Notes: generated from the sequence alone by a model not told the origin. A DNA stretch of 64,000 nt from Lachnospiraceae bacterium (GCA_017446045.1 JAFSRP010000034.1:1-64000); one strand, 5' to 3'; positions 1-8,625 are shown, numbered from the stretch's first letter. Numbers and translations are program-made.

Positions 1-2123
1 ATGCTCTTGACAAGGCTGACCGCGATCTGCACGGATTCCTTCATCACATCACCGAGACGGCCGGTCACGGTGACCTTGCCTTCGCCTTTGGTCAGCATGG
101 TCTCAATATAAAGGATATCGCCGCCGGCAGAGGTCCAGGCAAGACCGGTCACGACACCGGGCTTGGCCGATGCGGGAACGTTCTTGCGGCGGACCGGGGG
201 CATGTCCATGTAATCGGGAAGATTGTCCGCAGTGACAGTAAGATGGCCCTTGATCTTTCCAAAGCCACCCGGCACTGTACTCTCAGGTCCTGCCGCCGCC
301 TGCGTGCCTTCCTCCGAACGTGTATCGGGCACGGAAGATCCGGTCTCCGCATCCTGTGCGCCAGGGACAAGCTCAGCGTCCGGTGCGGGTACGGGCTCAC
401 TGTCCGTTGCGGGTGCCGCCTGCGCTTTCTCCTGACCTTTATCCTGCGCATTCTCCAGGGCATTGTCCTGGGCATCGCGCACCAGCTGTACCGCAGCGCT
501 CCGGCAGATCAGGTCCATACGCTTCTTAAGGCCTCGGACACCTGCCTCGCGGGTATACTCCTCGATCACGCGGTCGATGGCGTCCTCCGCGATCTCCAGC
601 TGCTCCGGGGTGAGTCCCACTGCCTCCATAGCCTTCGGAAGCAGGTGGCGCCTTGCGATCTCGTGCTTTTCGATGGGTGTGTAGCCTTCGAACCGGATCA
701 GCTCCATACGGTTCAAGAGCGGCTCCGGGATCGTGTCCGTCGTGTTGGCTGTGCAGATGAAGAAAACATCCGACAGGTCATAGGGCACGTTGAGATAATG
801 GTCTGTAAAGGAGAAATTCTGCTCCGGATCCAGAACTTCCAGCAGCGCGCTCGCAGGATCCCCGTTGTAGGACTGGGACAGCTTGTCGACCTCGTCCAGC
901 ACCATGACCGGATTCGAGACGCCGCTCTTGCGGATGCCGTCGATGATCCGGCCGGGCATCGAACCGATATAGGTCCGCCTGTGGCCGCGGATGTCCGCCT
1001 CGTCCCGCACACCGCCCAGAGAAACGCGGACATACTCTCTTCCGAGTGCCCGGGCAATGCTCTGGCCGATACTGGTCTTGCCGGTGCCGGGAGCTCCCAC
1101 GAACAGCAGGATGGATCCCGACTGCTTTCCGGTCAGCTGCATCACGGCGATCTGCTCGATGATGCGGCGCTTTACCTTCTCCAGGCCGAAATGATCCGCC
1201 TCCAGCACCTGTTCCGCCTCCGCAAGGCTGATGACGCGTCCTTCCTCCTTTTTCCACGGAAGGGTCGTCAGCAGCTCGAGGTAATCATTCAGCATGCCGG
1301 ACTCCGCGCTGTTGCTGCCTTCGGACTTCAGGCGGTTCAGGATACGCCGTCCCTCCGCGCGGGCGGTCTCGTTCATCTCCGACTCTTCCAGCCGGATCTC
1401 GAGCTTGCGCAGATCCGAAACATTCTCCGGATGCATCTCGTCCAGTTCCTTCTGGAGATACTCCATCTGCTTCTTGATGGCGGATTCCTTGTAGATCTTC
1501 TGATAGTCCTCTTCCTGGGCGGAACGTGCCCGTGTCTTGACCTTGATGATCTCCAGATTCTCATAGAGCATCTTTTCGATCATATCAAAGCGCTTCTTCC
1601 GGCTGTCCTCAGCCAGGAGAGCATAGCGCTCCTCGTTGCTCAGATTGACCCACGGCGAAAAAGCACCGGCGATCTCGCCGATGGTGTTCCACGACGGGAG
1701 CAGGCCGCGCATCGCGCCGCCCCACGCAAAGTCATCGGAGACCCGGGAGATCTCCTCCTTCAGCGCGCGCAGACGTTCCTCGGCATACGCCGGATCCAGA
1801 TCCTCGATCTCCCCGCGCCTTTCCACTACGATATCGATGCTGTGGTCCATGAAGACGGTGATCTCCCTGATATCCACACGGTTGGTAAGGGTCAGGACCA
1901 GGTAACCGTTCTCATTGACCTCGGTCACGGTGCCGGCAATGCCGATCTTGTAAAAGCTGTCGTTCTTCAGCTCTTCCTTATGCAGGTCTTCCTTGGTGAT
2001 AATGACCGTGACTCTGTCATCCACCTTGGGGGTCTTCCCGGTCAGCTTTCGGTACATGCTGATCTTGAGGTAAATGACGGCGTCCGGTACGGCAATAATA
2101 TTATGAACAGGTAAAACAGCCAT
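1..2123 (-). CDS. lon: ATP-dependent protease Lon (C-terminal part outside window)
   Basis: Cytosolic AAA+ serine protease that degrades misfolded and regulatory proteins. About 707 residues are visible: an N-terminal substrate-binding region, a coiled-coil stretch around residues 190-240, then the AAA+ module with Walker A GAPGTGKTS near residue 341, a Walker B VMVLDEVDK and the lid ending in EAGVRGLKKRM. The protease domain begins (GLAWTSAGGDILYIET) but the catalytic Ser/Lys lie beyond position 1. The ATG at 2123 is preceded by GGAAGGAG at good spacing. Unusual: an Ala/Pro/Glu-rich insertion of roughly 65 residues (about 549-618) sits between the AAA+ lid and the protease domain, where typical Lon has a short link. 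A CIRCE operator overlaps the promoter, so heat-shock control by HrcA is inferred. Family assignment is secure. Confidence 0.96.
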   Translation of the reverse strand, partial: MAVLPVHNIIAVPDAVIYLKISMYRKLTGKTPKVDDRVTVIITKEDLHKEELKNDSFYKIGIAGTVTEVNENGYLVLTLTNRVDIREITVFMDHSIDIVVERRGEIEDLDPAYAEERLRALKEEISRVSDDFAWGGAMRGLLPSWNTIGEIAGAFSPWVNLSNEERYALLAEDSRKKRFDMIEKMLYENLEIIKVKTRARSAQEEDYQKIYKESAIKKQMEYLQKELDEMHPENVSDLRKLEIRLEESEMNETARAEGRRILNRLKSEGSNSAESGMLNDYLELLTTLPWKKEEGRVISLAEAEQVLEADHFGLEKVKRRIIEQIAVMQLTGKQSGSILLFVGAPGTGKTSIGQSIARALGREYVRVSLGGVRDEADIRGHRRTYIGSMPGRIIDGIRKSGVSNPVMVLDEVDKLSQSYNGDPASALLEVLDPEQNFSFTDHYLNVPYDLSDVFFICTANTTDTIPEPLLNRMELIRFEGYTPIEKHEIARRHLLPKAMEAVGLTPEQLEIAEDAIDRVIEEYTREAGVRGLKKRMDLICRSAAVQLVRDAQDNALENAQDKGQEKAQAAPATDSEPVPAPDAELVPGAQDAETGSSVPDTRSEEGTQAAAGPESTVPGGFGKIKGHLTVTADNLPDYMDMPPVRRKNVPASAKPGVVTGLAWTSAGGDILYIETMLTKGEGKVTVTGRLGDVMKESVQIAVSLVKS

Positions 2124-2199
2124 ATTTCCACTCCTTCCTGTCAGTTATCCGATTCGGATGACGGAGATATCCCATCATCGTTTTTATTACAGTACGCTA

Positions 2200-2228
2200 A
2201 CTATACCATGTTTGTTAGCACTCGTCAA
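2200..2228 (-). promoter_or_regulatory. lon promoter, sigma-A type
   Basis: On the minus strand TTGACG (2223-2228) is followed after exactly 17 bases by TATAGT (2200-2205). The -35 box lies inside the CIRCE inverted repeat, so a bound repressor would block RNA polymerase. Confidence 0.85.
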
Positions 2229-2241
2229 TCTCGAGTGCTAT
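2215..2241. promoter_or_regulatory. CIRCE operator (HrcA binding site)
   Basis: TTAGCACTC (2215-2223), a 9-base spacer, then GAGTGCTAT (2233-2241). This matches the known CIRCE layout TTAGCACTC-N9-GAGTGCTAA with one mismatch in the last base. It overlaps the -35 element of lon. HrcA itself is not in the window. Confidence 0.92.
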
Positions 2242-2263
2242 TAAGAATCTATAAAAATATCAT

Positions 2264-2310
2264 AAAAAAGGACGCCATATCGTTTCTATAAGAAAACGGT
2301 ATGACGCCCT
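2264..2310 (-). terminator. Rho-independent terminator of the ohrR-like / AI-2E operon
   Basis: Minus-strand hairpin with arms starting GGGCGTCAT and ending ATGGCGTCC, a short TTATA loop and a TTTTTT tract. It follows the exporter stop codon directly and insulates the lon promoter. Confidence 0.85.
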
Positions 2311-2327
2311 GATCATTCAATTGTATT

Positions 2328-3515
2328 TTACGGCTGCGGCTTTTTTACTCCCTCGGCCGTACCCGGCAGAAATGATTCCTCGACCTGGCTGTATGGAATG
2401 CCGCGCTTTCTCTCCTGCCGTTCCACAAAATCATGATAGACAAAGTTCAGGATCGCTACGACCGGGATCGCCAGAAGGATGCCCATGACACCGAACAGCT
2501 TGCCGCCCACGATGACGCCGATGACGATCCAGACGCCGGGCACGCCCAGCGTGCCGCTGAAAAGTCTGGGCTTGATCACATAACCGTCCAGCATCTGCAG
2601 GACCAGTGTGAAGATCAGGAAGATCGCCGCGTCGATCGGTTCCGCGAAGATCAGGATGAACGCACCGATGCCGGCGCCCACAAAAGGTCCGAAGGTCGGC
2701 GCCAGATTGGTGACACCTACGACCACAGAGACCAGGACGACATACGGCATACCGACCAGTGTCATAAAGACCGCATTGATGATGCCCACGATCATGGCGT
2801 CCAGGATATCTCCTACGACATATTTGCCCATGATGTCGTTGCACTTGCCGAGGAACTGCCGTACACTGAGATACCGCTTCTCATCGATCACACAGCGGAA
2901 CAGCCTGTCCATTCCCTGAAGCATACGGCGCTTGTCAGCAAGAAAGTAAAGTGCCAGGATCAGACCGATGACGATATTGAACGACTTGCCGCCCAGCGAG
3001 AACGAACTGCTGATGATCTTGTTGGCATTGCGGGAAAGGAACCTTGCTACTTCATTGAAGAAGTTGTCACCAAACGAGATCAGCTCCCCGATATCGAGGT
3101 TCATCTCGCTTGCCCGGTCCCTGAGGTCCTGGAGGACGGAACTCAGTTTATCAGAATAATAGTTGATATTCGCGATGAACTGCAGCACACTGGAGATCAG
3201 CTGCGGGATCAGCAGGCTCATCAGCAGGGACAGCAGCACCGCCACGGTCACCAGGGCGAGCAGCATCGAAAGATTGTAGCGAAGCCTCCGGTGCGGGATA
3301 CGGCGGAGCAGATGGCGCTCGATCCACTGGATGAGCGGAGTTACCACATAGGCGATAATGATGCCGATGATGATAGGTTCGCACACGTTGAGGAACGCGC
3401 TGATCATATGCAGCACGCCGGTCAGGTGACTGAAAAAAAGGTATACGAACACTGCGGAGCAGGTAGCGATCGTATACGGTATCCACTTTCCTTCCTTAAA
3501 GAATCGTTTATTCAT
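2328..3515 (-). CDS. AI-2E family transporter (PerM/TqsA-like)
   Basis: Polytopic membrane protein of 395 residues, the usual length for this family. Hydrophobic segments lie near residues 15-35, 38-60, 75-95, 160-180, 235-260, 270-300 and 330-365. The GVTNLAPTFGPFVGAGIGA stretch and the C-terminal IPVVAILNFVYHDFV are typical of the family. Family members export or exchange small molecules, sometimes autoinducer-2 or ions; the substrate here cannot be read from sequence. It begins 18 bases after the stop of the MarR-type gene and ends at a strong terminator, so the two form an operon and may share peroxide- or stress-responsive control. Confidence 0.88.
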   Translation of the reverse strand: MNKRFFKEGKWIPYTIATCSAVFVYLFFSHLTGVLHMISAFLNVCEPIIIGIIIAYVVTPLIQWIERHLLRRIPHRRLRYNLSMLLALVTVAVLLSLLMSLLIPQLISSVLQFIANINYYSDKLSSVLQDLRDRASEMNLDIGELISFGDNFFNEVARFLSRNANKIISSSFSLGGKSFNIVIGLILALYFLADKRRMLQGMDRLFRCVIDEKRYLSVRQFLGKCNDIMGKYVVGDILDAMIVGIINAVFMTLVGMPYVVLVSVVVGVTNLAPTFGPFVGAGIGAFILIFAEPIDAAIFLIFTLVLQMLDGYVIKPRLFSGTLGVPGVWIVIGVIVGGKLFGVMGILLAIPVVAILNFVYHDFVERQERKRGIPYSQVEESFLPGTAEGVKKPQP

Positions 3516-3533
3516 AGATGAAGCGATGCCTCC

Positions 3534-4025
3534 TTAAGGCATGTCGTCCTGCAGCAGTCCATACAGCAGACGATAGAGGCTCTGTGCATCCTCCCGGCTG
3601 ACAGCAAGGCAGCTGCCGACCCGGACCGGAATATTCTTTGCAGCCTCACGGAGCTCCATTCCCTTCTCCGTGACACAGACCCTGACGACCCGTTCATCTT
3701 CGGGCAGACGGCATCGGGTCACGATCCCGTCCTTCTCCATCTTTTTGATCACGGGAGAGATCGTGCCGTTATCCAGATAAAGCTTTCGGCAGAGATCGCC
3801 GACGCTGGACTCCTTTGCTTCCCAGAGCACCAGCAGTACGAGGTACTGCGTGTAGGTCAGTCCCAGCGGCTTCAGATACGGCGTGTAGGAATTGATGACA
3901 TGGCGCGCTGCTGCATACAGCGGAAAACAGAGCTGGTTCTCCAGCTTCAGCAGGCTGTAAGCCTCATCGTCTTCCGCTTTGCCGGCATTTGCCGGTATTT
4001 TTGTTTTCTCTTTACTGACAGCCAT
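3534..4025 (-). CDS. MarR-family regulator, OhrR-like
   Basis: Winged-helix DNA-binding repressor of 163 residues. The motif LENQLCFPLYAAAR at residues 28-41 matches the OhrR subgroup, where the single N-terminal Cys (Cys33 here) senses organic peroxide; the wing region LYLDNGTISPVIKKME and RLPEDERVVRV is intact. A longer frame with a GTG start at 4070 exists, but it has no ribosome site; the ATG at 4025 has GGGG eight bases upstream and gives the usual family length, so I prefer it. It heads an operon with the AI-2E exporter. A one-Cys OhrR role is inferred from the Cys motif; other MarR functions remain possible. Confidence 0.85.
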   Translation of the reverse strand: MAVSKEKTKIPANAGKAEDDEAYSLLKLENQLCFPLYAAARHVINSYTPYLKPLGLTYTQYLVLLVLWEAKESSVGDLCRKLYLDNGTISPVIKKMEKDGIVTRCRLPEDERVVRVCVTEKGMELREAAKNIPVRVGSCLAVSREDAQSLYRLLYGLLQDDMP

Positions 4026-4054
4026 GTGTTTCCCCGGTATCTCTTCAGTCACAC

Positions 4055-4085
4055 TGTCCGGTGCCGGCACTTGCCGGCGGACAGG
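4055..4085. repeat. GC-rich inverted repeat in the ohrR-like leader
   Basis: TGTCCG-GT-GCCGGCA faces TGCCGGC-GGACA around a 2-base centre. It lies between the promoter and the preferred start codon, so it would form a hairpin in the leader RNA or could serve as an operator. No function is established. Confidence 0.5.
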
Positions 4086-4120
4086 GGCGATTGAATTGCA
4101 TCAAATCTATTCTGATATTA

Positions 4121-4148
4121 ATCATACCAAACCATTTTTTCTTGTCAA
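4121..4148 (-). promoter_or_regulatory. Promoter of the ohrR-like operon
   Basis: Minus-strand TTGACA (4143-4148), 16-base spacer, TATGAT (4121-4126). It is about 95 bases upstream of the preferred start codon. Confidence 0.8.
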
Positions 4149-4255
4149 GAAAGTATAAAATAATTCTGAAAGCTGTAAAACTTTTCTTAACTGTGCTACA
4201 ATTGGTCATGTATAAATATTCATACATTCATGTGTCTTTTTCAAGGAGGTATTCC

Positions 4256-5059
4256 ATGGATTCTATTTCCGCATTAGGTGCCGCAGCGGTCCCGTTGCTC
4301 TTTAACATCATTGCCGCGATCATCATTTATATCATCGGTAAAAAGCTGATCTCGCTCGCACTGAAAGGCGTGGACAGGGCTACCGCCAAAGCCGGAACGG
4401 ACGAAACGCTTCGCAAGTTCTTCCTTTCCGTCGTCAAGATCGGACTCTATGTCCTGCTGGTCTTCATCATCGTTTCCCAGCTGGGCGTCAATACCGCTTC
4501 CCTGATCACCGTCCTCGGCTCCGCGGCCCTGGCAGTCGGCCTGGCGCTGCAGGGTTCCCTCGCGAACTTTGCCGGCGGTGTCCTGATCCTGCTGACCCGT
4601 CCCTTCCAGGTCGGCGACTATATCGTCACCGGACTCGGCGAAGGCGTAGTTGAGGAGATCAACCTGATCTGCACCAAGCTGACGACACTGGACAAGAAGG
4701 TCATCATCATCCCGAACAGCGCGATCTCCAGCGCGCCGATCACCAACTGCTCCACGCATCCTACCCGCCGTGTCGACATTGCCGTGCCGATCAGCTATAA
4801 GTCCGATATGGCAAAGGCACGCCAGCTCATTGAAAGTGTATACAATGCGCATCCCGACATTATAAAAGACGGTACGGTAGCTTCCCACGTGGACTCGCTC
4901 GGCGACCACGCTGTCACCATCGCGGCCTGCGGCTTCACAGAAGGTTCCAAGTACTGGCCGGTCAGGTGGCAGCTCATCGAGGATATCAAGACCGCATTCG
5001 CGGAGGGCGGCATTGAGATCCCGTACAACCAGCTCGATGTCAATGTAAAGAACAGCTGA
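4256..5059 (+). CDS. mscS: Small-conductance mechanosensitive channel, MscS family
   Basis: Membrane channel of 267 residues that releases solutes during hypo-osmotic shock. Three transmembrane helices lie near residues 10-32, 58-80 and 85-112; the third carries the glycine/alanine-packed pore helix (VGLALQGSLANFAGGVLIL). The beta domain follows (PFQVGDYIVTG) and then the mixed C-terminal domain ending NQLDVNVK. The start is set by AAGGAGG seven bases before ATG 4256; an upstream in-frame extension begins inside the regulatory region and is rejected. It is monocistronic, with a strong bidirectional terminator after it. Confidence 0.92.
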   Translation: MDSISALGAAAVPLLFNIIAAIIIYIIGKKLISLALKGVDRATAKAGTDETLRKFFLSVVKIGLYVLLVFIIVSQLGVNTASLITVLGSAALAVGLALQGSLANFAGGVLILLTRPFQVGDYIVTGLGEGVVEEINLICTKLTTLDKKVIIIPNSAISSAPITNCSTHPTRRVDIAVPISYKSDMAKARQLIESVYNAHPDIIKDGTVASHVDSLGDHAVTIAACGFTEGSKYWPVRWQLIEDIKTAFAEGGIEIPYNQLDVNVKNS

Positions 5060-5090
5060 GTCCCATCTCCCGTTGGTCTCCCACTATACG

Positions 5091-5150
5091 TAAAACCTGC
5101 ATTTTGCATCCCTCTGAACACAGAGTTCACGGATGAAAATGCAGGTTTTA
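5091..5150. terminator. Bidirectional terminator
   Basis: Long hairpin: TAAAACCTGCATTTT at 5091 pairs with AAAATGCAGGTTTTA ending at 5150, with an inner CATCC/GGATG pairing. The A-tract and T-tract on the two sides suit both mscS and the opposing membrane-protein operon. Confidence 0.9.
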
Positions 5151-5205
5151 TTGTTGCCGGATCTCACGGCCCGGAATGATCCGGACCGGGTCTTTGCTGT
5201 AATCG

Positions 5206-6228
5206 TTACATCAGGGTCCCGGCTGCCAGCAGCCCGGCGACGGCACTGATCACATTGGCGACGATCGAATAGATCAGCAGTTTCTTTGGGGGCATATCCT
5301 TGTAGATCGACTTATAAAGAAGATACTCCACAGCGATGACGGCGACCTCTCCGATCCCGACGAATACGTAGTAATTCATCCCCAGGAGATACACAAAGAT
5401 CGCCAGAAGGAGGTTGAACGCCAGATTCGTGATCAGGTTGACCGGGATGACCCACCAGACGGGCTTCAGGTGGAAGAAAAGCCCAACGATGAGTTCCAGC
5501 AGGATCGTGATCACCAGAGCGCCGATAAAGGCCCCCACGAGCAGAAGAAGTCCCAGAAAGATGCTGGCGATAACGGAGCCTCCGCCGGACCCGTCGTTCC
5601 CACCCGGGTCGATCTCGCCTTCCGGCGTGAGGCCGCCGGCCATTCCGTTGGAGATCACTTCACCCGTGGACGCGTCATAGCTGATCTCGCCCCTGAAGCT
5701 TCTCGGCTTGCTTTCATACGCTTTAAAAGGATCCGAGACAGCGAGGACCGTGCCTCCTTCATCGAACAGGACCAGTCTGGTCTCCTGCCCCAGCTCCTTG
5801 ACAAGGTCATATCCGTTCTCGAACTGCCAAACATGATAGACTCCGTCCTGCTCGGACAGTTCCCGGAATGACTCAGCTTCACTGTCATGTACGGAATAGC
5901 TGACAGCGCCGTCCAGCTCGTAGCCCGCGATCTCGCAGTCCGCGGGCAGTCCCCGCTCTGACAGTACCTGTTCGTTCAGCTCTGTGTATTCATCTTCGGG
6001 TATGCTGTCCTTCGGAACGAGGAAATCGATCCCGCTTGTGCCTTCCGGCGCGTTTTTGACCGTAATGTCAAAGCAGTAGCGCGGGACGGGTGCATTGGCA
6101 TAGGCCGCACCGATCCCTCCGGCAATGCCGCCGGAAATACCCGGGAGGGAAATGCCGCTCGCCAGGAACAGCAAAAAAACGGCTGCGCCAACAAACAGAT
6201 GTCTCATTTTTGTGAAAAACCGGGTCAT
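5206..6228 (-). CDS. Predicted membrane protein of unknown function
   Basis: 340 residues. An N-terminal signal segment (about residues 8-45, ending near AYANA) is followed by an extracellular domain of about 170 residues, a Gly-rich linker (GGNDGSGGG), and four closely spaced transmembrane segments from about 218 to 338. I recognise no catalytic motif. The start has AAGGAGGGAAACG ahead of ATG. It is the last gene of the rhomboid / pyrophosphatase operon, 24 bases after the pyrophosphatase stop, and shares the terminator at 5091-5150. The layout, an extracytoplasmic sensor-like domain on a four-helix anchor, is compatible with a rhomboid substrate or partner, but that is only a guess from position. 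Confidence 0.75.
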   Translation of the reverse strand: MTRFFTKMRHLFVGAAVFLLFLASGISLPGISGGIAGGIGAAYANAPVPRYCFDITVKNAPEGTSGIDFLVPKDSIPEDEYTELNEQVLSERGLPADCEIAGYELDGAVSYSVHDSEAESFRELSEQDGVYHVWQFENGYDLVKELGQETRLVLFDEGGTVLAVSDPFKAYESKPRSFRGEISYDASTGEVISNGMAGGLTPEGEIDPGGNDGSGGGSVIASIFLGLLLLVGAFIGALVITILLELIVGLFFHLKPVWWVIPVNLITNLAFNLLLAIFVYLLGMNYYVFVGIGEVAVIAVEYLLYKSIYKDMPPKKLLIYSIVANVISAVAGLLAAGTLM

Positions 6229-6252
6229 CGTTTCCCTCCTTCTCGAATAGTG

Positions 6253-7938
6253 TTACAGATCGTTTTCCAAAGCGTCGAGCAGTGCCGGGACGAACTGTTT
6301 CTTGCGGGACATGACGCCGGGCAGATGCACTTTTCCGCCCTCGGTCTCCGTCCGGAACGCTTCCCGAAGCAGCGCGTCCGCGCCTCTGCCGGCATACAGC
6401 ACATCGCTGGACTGATCCTGGATGCCGGTGGCCAGGTAGAACGCCATGTCCAGGCCTTCCCGCTCGGGCACCTCGTCAATGTATCCCGCGATCATCTGCT
6501 CTGCCTTCTCGAGGCTTGCCACACTGTTGAACGTTCCCTGCGCTATCGCCAGCCGCATTCCGTTGTGACGCAGTGTCTTACAGTCGTTGTGGAACACGCC
6601 GTCCGGCGTCTTTCCGGTCATATCCTCTCCCGCGTCGAACATATCAGACGCAAGCTGATCAAGGTCCACTCCTGCGATAACAGCCAGGTCAGCCGCCGCA
6701 TCGCGGTCCTTCTTAGTACAGGTCGGGGAACGGAACTTCAGTGTGTCCGAAAGGATCGCGCAGCAAAGCAGTCCCGCGATCGGCGGTTCGATACCGATGC
6801 CGTGCTCCCGGAACATATGGTAAATGATGGTCGCCGTACAGCCGACCGGCTGGTTCCGGAAAAGGATCGGACCGCTCGTCTCCATATCGCCGATCCGGTG
6901 ATGGTCAATGATCCCGAGGATCTCCGCCTCTTCAAAACCGTCCACGCACTGGCTCTTCTCGTTATGGTCCACCAGCACGAGCTCCTTGCGCTTGAGATTG
7001 ATGAGGTTTCGCTTGGATACGAGTCCGTGTACGATATCCTCGTCATCGACGACAGGGAAATAATCGTAACGTACCCGGCTCATCGCCTCCCGCACCTCAT
7101 CGAGAGACGTCGCCGGTGTAAAGCACATGACCTTCGTCTGCATGTGGTTTCCGACCGGGATGCTCTGGTTGATCAGGCGGGATACGGTATAGGTGTCATA
7201 ATGCGTGGCGATCAGCATGCAGTGATTTTCTTCCGCCAGCTTCCGGATCGTCTTCGCGATCTTGTTGGCGAGGCAGACGATCACGACGGAGGCGCCGAGT
7301 TCGATGGCGCAGAGCTGTGCCTCATAACGGTCGCCGACGATCACGATGTCGCCCTCTTCGACAATATCCTCCATTGCCTCGGGGCTGCCGGCACCGATGA
7401 TCAGACGGCCGCGGTCAATGAATCCCTCCGCATCACCGTTGATCAGTTCGCCCTCGATCGTTTCCAGAATGTTGCGCACAGGAACATGGGCTTTGGACAG
7501 TATATCCGCCTCCAGGCTGTCCATGTTGGCCATGGCAATATCCGAGACCGTGATCACGCCTTCCAGGTGGCCGTTGCCATGGACCACGGGCAGCGTGGAG
7601 ATATCCTGCTCGATCATTTTCCGCCAGGCATTCCGAAGGCTCGTTCCGGAAGGGATCCCCAGCTCGCCCCGGATATCCAGATCGCTGACCTGGGCGCGGA
7701 CATCAAGGCAGAGCCTTGGGAGCTCAAAGCCGAAACGATGGAGGACAAATTCGGTCTCCTTATTGATCACACCGGCACGGCAGGGCTCATATACCCTCCC
7801 GTCGTCTTCCAGACCAGACTGAAGGTTCCTCTCCCGGATCCGGTTTCTTAAGTTTGCATAGCAGATCGCGGAACATATCGAATCCGTGTCGGGATTCTTA
7901 TGTCCGATGACCATTACTTTTCTTATCTCGTCTTTCAA
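6253..7938 (-). CDS. Putative manganese-dependent inorganic pyrophosphatase with CBS and DRTGG domains
   Basis: DHH-family enzyme that hydrolyses pyrophosphate to phosphate in the cytosol, with nucleotide-sensing regulatory domains. From the TTG start it has 561 residues: the N-terminal DHH start VIGHKNPDTDSI, a first CBS motif, a DRTGG domain near residues 200-305, a second CBS motif, then LVDHNEKSQ and IIDHHRIGD (DHH) and the DHHA2 domain at the C-terminus. A longer frame starts at 7977 but would overlap the rhomboid gene. TTG at 7938 has AGGAG eight bases ahead and starts 4 bases after the rhomboid stop, so I chose it. CBS-containing members of this family are typically controlled by adenine nucleotides; that is family knowledge. 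Confidence 0.93.
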   Translation of the reverse strand: MKDEIRKVMVIGHKNPDTDSICSAICYANLRNRIRERNLQSGLEDDGRVYEPCRAGVINKETEFVLHRFGFELPRLCLDVRAQVSDLDIRGELGIPSGTSLRNAWRKMIEQDISTLPVVHGNGHLEGVITVSDIAMANMDSLEADILSKAHVPVRNILETIEGELINGDAEGFIDRGRLIIGAGSPEAMEDIVEEGDIVIVGDRYEAQLCAIELGASVVIVCLANKIAKTIRKLAEENHCMLIATHYDTYTVSRLINQSIPVGNHMQTKVMCFTPATSLDEVREAMSRVRYDYFPVVDDEDIVHGLVSKRNLINLKRKELVLVDHNEKSQCVDGFEEAEILGIIDHHRIGDMETSGPILFRNQPVGCTATIIYHMFREHGIGIEPPIAGLLCCAILSDTLKFRSPTCTKKDRDAAADLAVIAGVDLDQLASDMFDAGEDMTGKTPDGVFHNDCKTLRHNGMRLAIAQGTFNSVASLEKAEQMIAGYIDEVPEREGLDMAFYLATGIQDQSSDVLYAGRGADALLREAFRTETEGGKVHLPGVMSRKKQFVPALLDALENDL

Positions 7939-7942
7939 TTTA

Positions 7943-8581
7943 TCAACTCCTGTCTGCGGCAATGCGGTCAGCCGCACGGCTTTTATGATGGATCATCTGA
8001 AAATATACCGGCCAGGTGATGAGGAAGCCCCCGATCAGCCCGCCGACATGGGCTGTCATGCTGATCGTGTGATCCGATAAGCCCGGTGCCAGCACCAGCA
8101 GCACCGAGAACATCACGCGACGCAGGGGAAACATCCGCTTCATCCGCGGCAGCAGCGCAAATACGAGAAATACGCCCAGAAGCCCGCAGATCGCGCCCGA
8201 GGCGCCTGCCGCAACGGAATAGTCCGGCACCGAGGCACGCCACTTCAGAAGATCCAGTCCGAGTACCAGCAGGTTCCCGGCCAGTCCCGAAAACAGGTAG
8301 ATCACAAGAAAACGGATCCGCCCGAAACAGCGCTCCACAAAGGAACCCAGCACATAGAGCGAGATCATGTTGCTGCCAAGATGCTCCGGCCCGAAATGCA
8401 GGAACATAGCCGTAAACAGACGGTACCACTCTCCGTCCCCCAGCACCGCGGGAGCGCTGTAGGCACCGAAGCTGAGTGCCACCGATATATCTTCGCTGCC
8501 GCCGGCCATCGTCTCCAGAAGGAACACCAGCACATTCAGGACGATCAGCGCGATTGTCATCACGGGTCTTTTCTGATTCAT
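7943..8581 (-). CDS. Rhomboid-family intramembrane serine protease
   Basis: 212-residue six-helix membrane protease that cleaves transmembrane segments of other proteins. The catalytic pair is visible: Ser128 in GASGA and His178 in TAHVGG; the WYRLFTAMFLHFGPEHLGSN loop and helix, carrying the family HxxxN arrangement, are also present. It is first in an operon with the pyrophosphatase and the unknown membrane protein. There is no clear ribosome site before ATG 8581, and the predicted -10 box ends only seven bases upstream of the start codon, so the mRNA may be nearly leaderless. The substrate is unknown. Confidence 0.93.
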   Translation of the reverse strand: MNQKRPVMTIALIVLNVLVFLLETMAGGSEDISVALSFGAYSAPAVLGDGEWYRLFTAMFLHFGPEHLGSNMISLYVLGSFVERCFGRIRFLVIYLFSGLAGNLLVLGLDLLKWRASVPDYSVAAGASGAICGLLGVFLVFALLPRMKRMFPLRRVMFSVLLVLAPGLSDHTISMTAHVGGLIGGFLITWPVYFQMIHHKSRAADRIAADRS

Positions 8582-8587
8582 ATACTT

Positions 8588-8616
8588 ATCATAAACAAAC
8601 GGGGCCGCCGAAGCAA
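8588..8616 (-). promoter_or_regulatory. Promoter of the rhomboid operon
   Basis: Minus-strand TTGCTT (8611-8616), 17-base spacer, TATGAT (8588-8593). The expected transcription start falls at or beside the rhomboid ATG. The -35 box lies in the loop of the preceding terminator hairpin. Confidence 0.55.
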
Positions 8617-8625
8617 CCCCGTTTT
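8597..8625 (-). terminator. Terminator of the DUF3798-type ABC operon
   Basis: Minus-strand hairpin AACGGGG / CCCCGTT with a GGTTGC-type loop and a following TTTGTTT tract, eight bases after the last gene of the ABC operon. Confidence 0.75.

Noticed and set aside
243-2114. Long plus-strand frame of 623 codons
   Set aside because: Antisense to lon; composition lacks protein-family motifs, and the minus strand encodes a clear Lon.
6199-7851. Long plus-strand frame of 550 codons
   Set aside because: Shadow of the pyrophosphatase gene; His/Arg/Asp-rich with no recognisable domain.
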